Made by a program: the position numbers and the translations under genes
The notes under the pieces: model-generated
What the model was told of the DNA's origin: nothing
The model's database searches: none
Seen by the model: only the letters and a program-made list of their open reading frames with translations
In this document: positions 41,742 through 52,188 of the stretch, in pieces
How positions within the stretch are numbered: the first letter of the stretch is position 1
Layout: every line of letters begins with the position of its first letter
DNA from: Allomyces macrogynus ATCC 38327
Taxonomy: Eukaryota; Blastocladiomycota; Blastocladiomycetes; Blastocladiales; Blastocladiaceae
NCBI GenBank assembly: GCA_000151295.1
Contig: GG745328.1
Span: forward strand, 174,748 to 238,747
Direction: 5' to 3'
DNA: 64,000 nucleotides

Positions 41742-43936
41742 TTAGAGCGGGGGAGGAGGCAATCCCGGCATCTCCAGATCAGGGCCGTGCACGTTCATGA
41801 TTTCCTCGAATGTGACACCGAAGAACTCAGCATCGGGGACCGGAGTGCCTTGATGTGCCTCCTCGATCTTCGGCACCTCATTCCCTGGCCTGAGGATGAC
41901 TGGCATCGCCACGACCTTACCGACTGGACGCGCCGCAGCCAGTTCGGCTGCTCTCCCATGAACGGTCTCGCAGCAGCCGGTTCGCCCGACGCTCCCGTTT
42001 GCGAAGAACTCCCGGTACGTGCCCTCTTGATCTGCGCGGCGAGCGAGAACAGAAGCATGCGCACTTGGTTGGCGTCGTCGCCCGTGGTGCCGAGGAAGGC
42101 CATGGCGAGGTCGGCCCAAATCTTCCTCGCGTGGCGGTAGATCCGATGCCGCGCGAGCACAGAGACTGATGAGCGGCTTGCGCACCGGGATCAGCGCTGC
42201 GACCGACACGTCCTTGCCTGTCGGGCACGCGTCGCGCACGGGCTCGAGCATAGCCTGCCAGTTGGCAATGGCCTTCATCTTGTGTGCCACGTCCAGGAGC
42301 ATACCGTTGACCTCGGCCTTCTTGGCCCCAAGCTCGGGCAACTGCTTGTCGGCCTCATCGCACACGGTTTTCAACTGCTGCGCCTTGCTCTCGCTCGCCT
42401 GCATGAGTCCGACCGTGCCGGCCGCGAGCATGCACACAGCCAAGACCATGACCACAGGCCCAAAGTGGTTTGCAGCCACGGACGTGATGCCAACGACCAC
42501 GACCATGGCGCCGGGCGCGTAGACCTTGAGTTTTTGATGCCGCGTAATGTCGGCGTAGGCCGAGGCCTTCGTCTTGGTGCATTCGGCGATGCGCTGGTCG
42601 AGTTGCTTGTTCTCCTGGTCAATCGCGATGCGCTGCTGCTGATGCCATTGGCTCTTCTCGGCAAGGAGCTTGGACCCAGCGTCGAGGAAGTCCATGAGCC
42701 TCTACAGGTACCCAGCAGCGTCAGATCAAGCACGTCAGATCAAGCATACTCTCGTTTCAGCTTGATAAAAAAGGAAAAAAGAACGTACGGGAGTCCACAT
42801 TTCCAGCGCGGGCGGCATCGGCAGCATGGCTGTTTGCGCCGAGACGGCCGACCCGAGCCGCTTGAACCCCACGAGAATCTCAACGACCGCAGCGTGCTGC
42901 TGGTAGAAGAAAGCCTCGCGCGCCGGTCGGTCGACTTGCGGCTTCGTCGTGGTCACGGGGATTGCCGTCAAGGCGACGTTGCGCTTGTCGACCAGGGCCT
43001 TGATGGGTGCGATGCGTTGGCTCACGTCGAGGTAGGTGCCGCCGTCCATGATCACGGTGCGCGGCTCGTAATTGGCCATGATGTAGGTCAGGTTCGGGCA
43101 CAGCGACGCGAATTGGTCGACGAACATGGTCAGCGCGAGCTCGTTCTGGCCGGTCAGGTAACTATATTGTTGTTCACGGGAATAGCAGCACGTCAGATCG
43201 GGTTCTGTCTGCACGCGCGAGTCGATTTTTCAGGGAACAGAAAGGCAGCGTACTCGGTCACGTAAAACAGGCCGTAGAGCGCGACATTGTCGCGGTAGGC
43301 CAGGCGCAGGAGCGCAAAGAGCGCGTCGAGGTACCCGTACGGCTTCGCGCATTTCAGCGCCTGCAGTACCGCCGGTTGCGGCAGGAAAATGAACTCGACC
43401 GTGACCAACTCGTCGTCGCCATCCCCCTCGCCGTCCTTAATTTGCACTAGCTCGATTTGATCCGACCTGAAGCCAAACAGCTTCGACGCGGCCGCGGTCT
43501 CCTTGACCATGTCCGCGAGCGACTGAGGCGCATTGGTTGACCCAGGCTTGCGCAGCCCAAACAAGCTCTTCTTGACTTGGCACGTAAACAATTGCACGGC
43601 AGCAGCGTCGTCGCAATGCGGCAGCGGGTAGGCCTTTTGCTTGTCAATGTACCGGCCACCCGAAATCCAGTCGATGAAGGATAAAACGAGGTTCACCGCG
43701 TCGTCGCCGTCGCCCGCGATCATGACCCGTAACGCCGCCAATACCGGCGGCGGCGGAACCTCTTCCACGTAGGCGGCCATGTCCGCGGCGATGCCCTTCT
43801 TGTCGAGGACCATCGGATCGGGATCTGCTGCGAGCAGCGTCTTCGACGACTCGGCAGCGGCAGTAACAACATCGATGTATCCGGGCGGCGACGCGGCGCT
43901 CTCAGACGGCGACGGCGATGCGAGCGACGGCGCCAT
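41742..43936 (-). CDS. B4: P-loop-less GTPase-like membrane protein, one frameshift
   Basis: Exons 43936-43254, 43161-42789 and from 42701. Start at the ATG giving MAPSLASPSPSESAAS. The P-loop position reads ALRVMIAGDGDDAVNLV. Exon 2 repeats the B3 sequence exactly. Exon 3 has the coil (QENKQLDQRIAECTKTKAS) and hydrophobic pair (AMVVVVGITSVAANHF, VVMVLAVCMLAAGTVGLM). Compared with B3, one extra G in a GGG run (42115-42117) breaks the frame after LPPREEDL; deleting it restores ADLAMAFLGTTGDDANQ. Restored, a further 71-nt intron (gtaccg ... gagcag) would join to a B4-specific tail ending EMPGLPPPPL at 41742. The single-base shift could be real or a base-call error. Confidence 0.7.
42719..42746. 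repeat. 14-bp tandem duplication in B4 intron 2
   Basis: Two copies of cgtcagatcaagca, against one copy in the otherwise identical intron of B3. The event therefore post-dates the B3/B4 homogenisation. Confidence 0.92.
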
Positions 43937-44653
43937 CTTGATGAGCGCGCCGTTCTTGGCGCCGAGCGGACGAGGCGCGTACAAAGAACGTGAACGCTAA
44001 CGAGAAAGAGAACCAGAACGAGTGCGTGTCGACCGTCAGGGACTTGAAAAGCGTGCCGTGCGCGAGGGAGAGAGATAGAGGGAGAAAGAGCAACCAGGCG
44101 AGGGCCAGAGGTGCTGGAACGGAGGATCGGCGCGTGTCGACGCGAGTTCGTATATAAACCCTGCTGCCGACGTGTCGAAGGCGTGCATCGCCAGAACAGA
44201 AGGTGTGCAACCACGTCCTCCAGCGCGCCACCCATACTCTCTCGACTGATGTCTGTGCTGCGCCCATGCTTCTGCGACCCGATTCCGACGCGCTCGTCAA
44301 TGATTTGACTCGGTCGGCACGGCCAACCTGGTTGGCGATGCCTGTAAAGAGAGGATGGTGGCAACGTTGGCATGTAAAAGTTGTGGCCTCGCTTGTCCAC
44401 CCGCGGCTGACGCGCGGATCGCGCGGTGGTGGCTGTTTGATGGTCTTTGATCACGTCGCAAATCGGCGCGGCCCGTCAAAATTTACCAGTAGACCTGCCG
44501 GTTGACACGCCCTGAGACCAGGCAGGGCTCCCGGGCGATACCGCGCGGGCATTTGCGCATTCGGTCCTTCGTTCAAAATGCAACACTTCTGTTCAAGCCC
44601 CCAACCTGCTTGCAACCGACGCACGGTGTACCCCTTCCGCGTTCCCATCCACA
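43937..44653. other. B4 upstream region
   Basis: A TATA-like step (cgtatataaaccc, 44149-44161) lies ~215 bp from the B4 ATG; it reads TATA-like on both strands. Flank shared with B3 occurs at 44225-44480. No gene recognised. Confidence 0.45.
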
Positions 44654-46657
44654 TCACTTCGGACCAAAACTGAACCTGCCAAACCCGGTCGCTGCGGGAG
44701 CCGCCGGTGCCGGTGCCGGCGTGGGCGTGCTGCCAAACAGCCCGCCCGTCGCCTGCCGCTTGTTCGACTCGGGCTGGCCAAACGTGCTCGTGCCGAACGA
44801 GGCTACGCGATGCGGCGAAAGACAATCAAATTTCGACTCTGGCGAGTTGATCGGCGGTGGCGATGCAAAAGAAGACGTACCGCCAAAAGCGGGAGCCGGC
44901 GTGGCAGCCGCCGCGGTCGTGGCCGGTTTTGGCGTGCCGAAAATGGACCCGCCAAACATGGACGATGGCGGCGCAGCCGCGGCTGGTGCCGCGGTCGGCG
45001 CGGCCGCAACGACGGTCACGCTCGTCGGCTCGACAAACTGGTTGGCGTACTCCTTGTAAGAGAACTCGGCATCTAGGGACACCCATTCACCTTGTCAGTC
45101 TACCGGCTCCATTCGACCGGAACCCCACAGAGTGTACCTTCGGCAGCCACGACCGACGACGCGCGCTTCTTCTTCTTCCCCGCCTTGCCAAACGGGTTCT
45201 TGCCGTCGCCGTGGTACTGGCGGCGGTAGACGAGGTACTGGTCGCGCAACTTCTCGACTTGGTTGTGTAGCGCGGCCACTTGACTCGCGAGCAGAAGGAA
45301 TGAGCTGTTCTGCGCGCGAATCGTCTCGGCCACGGCTTGCGGCGACGGCGGCTGCGACCGCGCGAGCGACGCGACGTGGTCCTCGATTTCCTTGCAACAC
45401 CCACCCAAACTGAACCGTCAGCAACGTGATGGACCCACGTGCAAAATGTAAAATTGTGTGATAACGTACCGCCAGTCGCTGCGCATACTCAGCCGCGCGT
45501 GTCCGGAACTCGCCCTCCTTTTCCGTAAAGTACCGCACGATTGAGTAGGTGCGGTTATACGCAATCTCGGCGGTCGTCCCCTTTTTCACCGCGTCCAGGA
45601 TCCGGCCCGCCACTTCCACGCGGTTCAGCTCCGTGCGCACCGACGACCGCAGCGTCTGGATCGCGGCCATGTCGCGGTCGAGCATGGTCGCAATGTTGCC
45701 GTAGCACTTGCGCAGCCGCGAAACATCGTCGGTCAACACGTCGATAAACTCGCCCACTTCCTGCGACTGCAGCTGGTCGGCCATGTGGATTTGGTCGTGG
45801 ATCAGCATGCTACGGGCGCGATTTTCAAGTCAGTTTCGTCACTCATGACATCCGTCGACGATCGACGCCAAAGTAGCACGCACCCAATCTCGGTCAACGC
45901 CTTCTGCTGGTCGGGCGTCATATCGGCATACTTGGTCTTGAGCGTCAACGGCTGTGGTGGCTGCGCGGCCGCTGCCGCCGCCGTGGTCGTCGCCGTCGTG
46001 AGCCCACCAAACGCCGACGGGGCCGCCGCGGTCGTCGCCGTCGTGAGCCCACCAAACGGAGACGGCGCTGCCGTCGTTGCCGCTGCCGTGGTGGTCGTGG
46101 TCAGAGAACCGAACCCGCCGAATGCCGGCGCCGCCGTCGTTGAGGGCACAGTGGTCATGGTCGCGCCAAACAGCGAGGAAGCGGGCGTGGCGGCCGTGGT
46201 CGCTGCCGGTGCGCCAAAGAGGGGCGTGGTCCCAGCAGCGGTGGTCGCGGCGGGAGCACCAAACGCGCCGAATGCGGGTGCCGCGGCAGCGGACGTAGCC
46301 GGCGCGCTGCTGGCGGGCGCGGCGAGGGCGCCAAAGGGGCTCGGGGTGGCCGGTGCAGCTGCGGGCGAGGCAGCGGGAGCACTGGTAGTGTATGGAGACA
46401 TTAGCGGGCGTGCTCTTGACGTGATCTTCATGGTCTGAGAGGCTGGCAAGTACCCAAACGCGGGGAGCGAGAAGGTCGGAGCCGCTGCGGACGTGGCTGC
46501 GGGTGTCGGAGCCGTCGCGCCAAACTAGATGGTGCCGCCAAGTTCACAATGTGTACAGAAAGGCGTTAGCCTCGCTTTCGCGTGGTCAGTCGGAAGTCGG
46601 GTCGTCGGGTTGGTGTTGTCGTGGGCCGATCACGGTTGGATTACGGACGGAGAACAT
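44654..46657 (-). CDS. FG-nucleoporin, Nup58/Nup49 type
   Basis: Six exons (46657-46649, 46524-46454, 46381-45884, 45809-45470, 45390-45138, 45072-44654) encode about 529 aa. Nup58/Nup49 belongs to the Nup62 complex lining the central channel of the nuclear pore. The N-terminal ~190 residues and C-terminal ~130 are FG repeats (PFGAL, AFGAFGAP, MFGGSIFGTP, GLFGSTP, RFSFGPK). Between them is the family-defining block LTLKTKYADMTPDQQKALTEI and a coiled coil (EVGEFIDVLTDDVSRLRKCY ... AALHNQVEKLRDQYLVYRRQ). The 9-nt first exon (MFS) is inferred: it gives MFSFGATAP with good splice ends, but has weak independent support. Exon 5 uses the acceptor gcaag, giving EIEDHVASLARS. The intergenic region to RRP7 is divergent and short. 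Confidence 0.88.
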
Positions 46658-47011
46658 TGTGCCTGTCTACTGGACGTGAAACTCGATCCAAGGGAAGGTC
46701 ACGGCACGGCCGACACTATGCGGCAAGTTGCGAGCCGTTGGGTAGCCAGGGTTGCCGTCGCCGTCGTCGTTCGACGTCGTCGAGAGTGGTTTGTGGCGGC
46801 AGACAGCACTGAGGTGGTGCAAAGTGACCGTTGTCAGAGCAGCGCGAGGGTTCTGACAGGTCAATTATCCGGCTTCTTGAACGTTGCCACAACCAACCAT
46901 GTGCCGGCAGCTGACCACCGCGCATGATTTCCCACCGCAAATCATCGTTCGCCATCATCGACGAGAGCAAGATCATAACCATCCACGACGACCCAACCCA
47001 GCACCACCACC

Positions 47012-47934
47012 ATGACCAGCAAGATGCCAGCACCAGCATTATCCACCGCGACCCTGCTCCCGAACGGCTTCTACGCGCTCACCCTGCCGCCGCTCATGCG
47101 CAAGGGCAAGGGCAAAGTCTTTCTCGCCGACAACGACGAGCCCTTGTCCGAGCACGCGCACCAACTGTTTTTCCGCCCGCACGACGCACGCGTAACGAAC
47201 GATCTCCTCCCTGCCGACCGCACCGTCTTTGTTTACAACCTCCCGCTCGACGCGACGGCCGCGCAGCTCAAGACGCTCTTCCAACCGGCGGGCAAAGTCG
47301 AATCCGTTATCATCGGCCATGTTGGACCCGCCACGACGAAAGAAGAGATCGACGCGCGCATGTCCACCCTCGCAGACCCAACGACCGCCGCACCGCACCG
47401 GCCCGCCGAAGTCGCCTACGTGATCTACAAGAAGGTCACGGCCCTGCCGCAACTGCCCAAGATCGTAAACGCCAAAAACTGGGCCGTCAAGGCCGCGATG
47501 CCGATGGGTTTGGCGCGGTACAAGGCGCAGTTTGACGCAACGCACGCGACCAATCATGCCGCGCTCGAGGAACGTGCCAAGGAGGTAATTGCTGAGTACG
47601 ATGCGCGCAAGGCCGAGGAGGATCGCGCGATGCGCACCAAGACGGTTGATGAGGACGGCTTTATCTTGGTCACGCGCAAGCGCGGCGCGCGGGTGGAAGC
47701 GGCGCAGAACGTCAAGCCGAAAGAGCACGAGCTCAAGGATTTCTATCGGTTCCAGATGCGCGAGGAGAAGCGGAGTCGTACGATTCCATTTTCTTACCCT
47801 CGCAGGATCGTCAAGTGCGTGAAGATTGACTCGGGTGTTTGTTAACAGGTTTGCTGGAACTGCGCGAAAAGTTTGCGCAGGACAAGAAGAAGATCGAGGA
47901 GCTCAAGCAGTCGCGGCGATTCAAGCCCTACTAG
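47012..47934 (+). CDS. RRP7: Ribosomal RNA-processing protein 7 (RRP7)
   Basis: Two exons (47012-47777, 47849-47934) give about 283 aa, near the usual size. Rrp7 acts in the UTP-C module of the small-subunit processome in 40S assembly. An RRM-like domain begins DRTVFVYNLPLDATAAQLKTLF, followed by VESVIIGH and VAYVIYKK. The C-terminal signature is spread over the splice: KDFYRFQMREEKRSR joined to LLELREKFAQDKKKIEELK, ending RFKPY, as in yeast and human Rrp7. The start follows an accaccaccATG context. Confidence 0.95.
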
Positions 47935-48302
47935 AACCCATTTTCCTTTGTGTATATCTCGTCAACTTCTCACTTTCTTGCTCTTGCGATACGCTTTCGG
48001 CAACCATGCCCTTTGAAATGCTTCATGCGCGCACCCCCTTCTCCACCGTGAGCCGTACTTGCGGATCAGATCCGCAAGTCTTCCTTTCTCCGCCCATATT
48101 TTTTCTCGCGGCGGCTCTTCTCTACTTCTCCTCCACCACGAGATCGGCGTTGGATATCGCACCTCTCAATCTTCCTTCCTGACTTCCGACAAACGTTGGT
48201 GCTACAAATCGGCAAGGAAATTGTATTCACAAACACATGATTGTACAAGAGCGCACGCTCAACAATCGCGGCACTCACTCACATCTCCAATCTCTCGCAC
48301 GC
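47935..48302. other. Convergent intergenic
   Basis: 3' flanks of RRP7 and the NmrA-like gene. A short palindrome (acttgcggatcagatccgcaagt, 48057-48079) could be a hairpin terminator-like structure. No gene seen. Confidence 0.45.
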
Positions 48303-49160
48303 TCACGCGGCCAAAATCACCTCCTCAATCGACGGCCGCTGGTACTCCTTGACCTCCCAAATATCCGACCCGACCGTGAACGCGCCCGTCCCCCACTTCT
48401 TGCGCAACAGCGGCGCGAGCGCGAAATCGGACGTGGCAATCTCCTCGTCCACATCGTGCAGCGACTGGACCGTAACTTGCGGCGCGACGCCGCCGTGCTT
48501 CTTGGTCAACGCAGCAATAATCTGCTCGCCGTTGGCCACCACCTCGACCAGTGCGATCGTGCGCCCCGCAAGTTCCTCGACGGGTGTGGCCGCGAAAATC
48601 GACGCGTACCCGGCGCCAATGTACTTGGTGGAGCTGAGCGAGATTGAGTGGGTGCGCGCGTCGCTGACGAGGTTGAGCGTGTTGTTCTTGACGTCGATCC
48701 CGATGAACGGCGAGTGGATACTGTATTCCACGAACCCGCCCGTCAGGACCACTGTGAACGGCACCTCGGCCGCGCGCAATGCCTCTTCGACTTGGTGCTT
48801 GGCCTCGATCAGGCCAAACGCCTTGCGTTCCGTCGGCGTGTAGAGCAGCGCGAAATCGGACGGCGCAAACAGTTTCACGCCCGCGGCCTTGATTGCCGGA
48901 ATCCAGGCGATTTGGTCGGCGATGCCAGGCGCGCCGACGGTCGAGATGAGAATGTCGACGCCGCGGAGGGCGGCGGTCAGGGCGGAAGTGTCGGCGAGAT
49001 CGACCTCCACGGCCTCGACGTTGGCGGGGAGGTCGGTGGCCGACGAGCCGGGACGGTACAGGACCTTGATGTGCTTGGCGGGCGAGGCGGCGAGGGCAGA
49101 GACGACTTGCTTGCCGGCGAACCCGCGGTGGCCGATGATCGCGATGGTGTTGGCAGACAT
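48303..49160 (-). CDS. NmrA-like/isoflavone-reductase-like NAD(P)-binding protein
   Basis: Single exon, 285 aa. Atypical short-chain dehydrogenase fold: the N-terminal TIAIIGHRGFAGKQVVSAL holds the GxxGxxG dinucleotide loop. Then VLYRPGSSA (Arg after the second strand, favouring NADPH), VDILISTVGAPG, LFAPSDFALLY and FTVVLTGGFVEY follow in family order. Length and layout fit fungal NmrA-like and PCBER/isoflavone-reductase relatives. These act either as redox enzymes on aromatic substrates or as redox-sensing regulators; the sequence does not decide. Start ATG at 49160. Confidence 0.9.
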   Translation of the reverse strand: MSANTIAIIGHRGFAGKQVVSALAASPAKHIKVLYRPGSSATDLPANVEAVEVDLADTSALTAALRGVDILISTVGAPGIADQIAWIPAIKAAGVKLFAPSDFALLYTPTERKAFGLIEAKHQVEEALRAAEVPFTVVLTGGFVEYSIHSPFIGIDVKNNTLNLVSDARTHSISLSSTKYIGAGYASIFAATPVEELAGRTIALVEVVANGEQIIAALTKKHGGVAPQVTVQSLHDVDEEIATSDFALAPLLRKKWGTGAFTVGSDIWEVKEYQRPSIEEVILAA

Positions 49161-49835
49161 GGTGGTGGAGAGGGTGGTGGTGGGGGTGGAGAGTCGAGCT
49201 GGAGACTGGAGCAGGTCGATGGTGGGTCTTTCTGGTCCCCGGGTGTCGCGATACTTATACGCGTCGCGTTCACTGTGGGGGTTTGATCACAGGCTGACAA
49301 GACTCTGACGCGTCGTAGTGCTTCCCACATTCTGCAGACGCGAATGCATTGGAATGCTGTCGCGCTCGGGGATGGCGCAACGTCCGTAATCAACCGCACG
49401 ACGGAGCTTATCATTGCGCCACGGCTGGCGGCGGGCCGTAACACGGATTGCGCAACATAGAGACAGCTCGGGGTGGGGAAACGCGTCTGATGCAGTGCCG
49501 TTCACCCTGCGCGGCACGATGGCGCATTCATGGCGCGTTACGACGGATGATAATCAACCGCAAATGACCGCTTTGTCAACGACGGGAGACACGCGAGGGG
49601 CGGGGGGAGGCAGGTACTTGCCGAGCGGGTGAACGGCTTCCGGCAGCGTGGCGACGAAATAGAACTCCCCCCTCTCTGTCGTCACATCACGCAATCTGCG
49701 TCTCCACCTCGCAACGGGTCTCGCGGACGAACGTGATGTCGTCAACGCAGCCACCTACCGCTCTGCTGTCAAATCCTCACCGTCGATGAGCTGCCAGCCG
49801 ACAACCAAATCCAGCACCAACAGCAGCCACCAACC
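49161..49835. other. Divergent intergenic
   Basis: Promoter region of the NmrA-like and NOB1 genes. No gene or clear motif recognised. Confidence 0.45.
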
Positions 49836-51267
49836 ATGACCAATCCGCCCGCGCCCAACCCGTCGCACAAGACACGCATTCTCGTCCTCGACACGGCGCC
49901 GCTCATCAAGCAAATCCCGCTCTACCATGTCGCCGAGCGGTTCATCACGATCCCGGACGTGCTCAATGAAGTACGCGACGAGCGCGCGCGCGAGTACCTG
50001 ATGCGCCTGCCCTTCCGGATCGAGACGCGCGTGCCCTCTGAGGAGGCGTTGCAGGCCGTGTCGGCATTCGCGCGCAAGACGGGTGATTTCCCGTCGCTGT
50101 CGCTCGTGGACTTGCGCGTGCTCGCGCTCACATGGATGCTGACCAAGGAGGAGGATGGAATTGGCGCGATTCGCACGGAACCGCGGCGGCCGGGCGAGCA
50201 GAAGAAGAAGACACGCCGGCGGGGTAAGAACCGCGAAATGACGGATGAGGAGTTTGAGCAGGCGGTTGCGCAGCAGGCCGAGCGCGAGAGTGGTGACGCA
50301 CCAGCATCGGCAACTGCATCGACGGCCGCCGACACGCCCGTTGACGCTCTCACCGACGCCATCGCCGACGTGCAGCTCGACGCAACGCCCACGAGCGCGT
50401 CTGCGGCAACGCCCGTCGAGGAGGAAGCAACTGGTGACGATTTCAGCGACCTCAACTTCAAGCAATTGCCCGGTTTCGTCGACGCCGATTCCGACAACGA
50501 GGACGACGACCACAAGGGCTGGATCACGCCCGACAATGTGGCCAAGGCCAAGGAGATTACATTGACGGGTGCCTTGTCCGTGGCCGACAAGCAGGCGGTC
50601 CCGTCCGTCTCGTGCATGTCCGACGATTTCGCGTTGCAAAATGTGCTTCTGCAAATGAGCCTCAACCTGCTCTCGCTCGACGGCATGGTCATCAAGCAGC
50701 TCAAGAACTGGTTGATGCGGTGTCATGCGTGCTTCAAGTGCGTTTCCGAGTCGGTTCGCGATTGCGCGAGGAGCAGCAGAGTGGATGGACTGACGGTTGG
50801 TTCGATGCGCCATTGCTAGGACGACCATGGACATGGACAAGCGATTCTGCCCAAGCTGCGGCGGCGCGACCCTGATCCGCACGTCCTACAGTATCGAGGA
50901 CGGCGTCATGAAGCTGCACTTGAAGCGGGTACGTTCCCCACCGTCCCTTCTCCGCCCTTGCACGCGCCGTCGCCAACCCTAACCGTGTGCGCACTGTCCA
51001 TAGGTCTTCCAATACCGCACGCGCGGTACCGTCTACTCGCTGCCCAAGCCCAAGGGCGGGCGCGAGGGCGACCAGCTGATTTTGCGCGAGGACCAAAAGG
51101 AGTACCAGGTGCAGCGCAAGAACTTTGAGCACCACAAGAAGAAACAGGAGCGCAAGGGGTGGGACGAGATTATGCTCAATGCCGCGGCGGCCAGTGCGGT
51201 CGCGCGGCCGCCGACGATCGGGTTCGGGAGCAAGAACCCGAACGAGGCGAAGCGCGCGCGCAAGTGA
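49836..51267 (+). CDS. NOB1: 20S pre-rRNA endonuclease NOB1
   Basis: Three exons (49836-50737, 50820-50928, 51004-51267) encode about 424 aa, matching human (412) and yeast (459). Nob1 makes the final 3' cut of 18S rRNA in cytoplasmic pre-40S particles. The PIN domain starts RILVLDTAPLIK with the first catalytic Asp; ERFITIPDVLNEVRDE and DFPSLSLVDLRVLAL carry further acidic residues. A Lys/Arg- and acid-rich insert follows. The NOB1 zinc ribbon is CHACFK ... FCPSCGG, with its cysteine pairs on either side of intron 1. The tail has GGREGDQLILREDQKEY and a basic end. RRP7 lies 2 kb away, but the two are not co-transcribed. Confidence 0.95.
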
Positions 51268-51607
51268 GCGGATCGATCGCGTGGTGTGATTCTATAGAGA
51301 GTATCGGCTTGAATGGTCGCTGCTCGTGCGTTGTGACTCTTGGACCAGTTGTCCTTCCAAGCTCCACATCATCAACCGGTCGACTCCTGGACTTCCACAT
51401 ATCAACATGTCAAGGGCCAGCCACCTGCAACCAGCAAGCAGCAATCTGCCAGCAACACTGGCACCATTTCATCGAATCCAAACTTATTCCCAACGTCCCC
51501 CAATCGACACTTCACCGCCCGACACCGTTTGAACAAGACGCACTCCTTATTTCCCCGACGGTCAACGTAAACGTCAACAACTATAATGGCCAAACAACGG
51601 TGCCACA
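51268..51607. other. Intergenic
   Basis: Between NOB1 and A2. No gene recognised. Confidence 0.45.
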
Positions 51608-52130
51608 ATGGCCGCTCAGCTGGTTGTAATCGGCCCATTGCACGTGGGCAAGACGACGCTCATCAAGTTGTTTGCCGACTTGAGCCCGACATTTGTGCCG
51701 ATCGAACCGCTCGTCGTGGGCAATGGCGTTGACATGAAGCCTGGCCAAGTTGCTCTCCACTATGTGCCTGCTGATCCAGCCGTCTTCCAACATGACCTCG
51801 CTTGTTGCGACACCAATTCCGTCCGTCCACTCGACGACTGGATCCCCGATTCTCGCAACAGCGCCGCAGCAAACAACCAGGACCCACTCGAGTCGCTGCG
51901 CGATTAATTTGACGGTTGTGGGCGACCGTTCACGCTCACACCAATGCCACACGACGCGAATTCGGAGACTTGTTCGAAGCGGCTCATATTGGAAATGATC
52001 GACACGCGCCTGATATCAACAACGCGACCCGCTCTGCTGGCCAAATCCATGAGCGCAATTTGACGGAGGTCTTGGTCAAGGTGCAGGAGGATGTGGGTGG
52101 CGTCTCGGCCATTGTGCTTGTTGTCCAGTA
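51608..52130 (+). pseudogene. A2: decayed GTPase-like paralogue
   Basis: ATG 51608 opens AAQLVVIGPLHVGKTTLIKLF with an intact Walker A, then EPLVVGNGVD as in A1 (KPLIVGNGIS). A TAA at 51905-51907 ends the frame after ~100 codons. The same frame continues past it with RLILEMIDTRL, where A1 has CLEIIDAPG, so the G3 Gly is lost. A frameshift near 52050 is needed to read LTEVLVKVQEDVGGVSAIVLV, which matches VDDVLAKVDDIGGVHAVVVV of A1. The C-terminal YLD/FQQ module is absent. Clearly non-functional as a full GTPase, though a short P-loop peptide could be made. Confidence 0.75.
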
Positions 52131-52188
52131 CTATGATAACGATTCAGTCAGCACGACCATGAGACGAACTAGCAGCTGACAGTCCGAG

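Noticed and set aside
49755..50882. 375-codon minus frame opposite NOB1
   Set aside because: Shadow of NOB1; no domain and poor residue composition.
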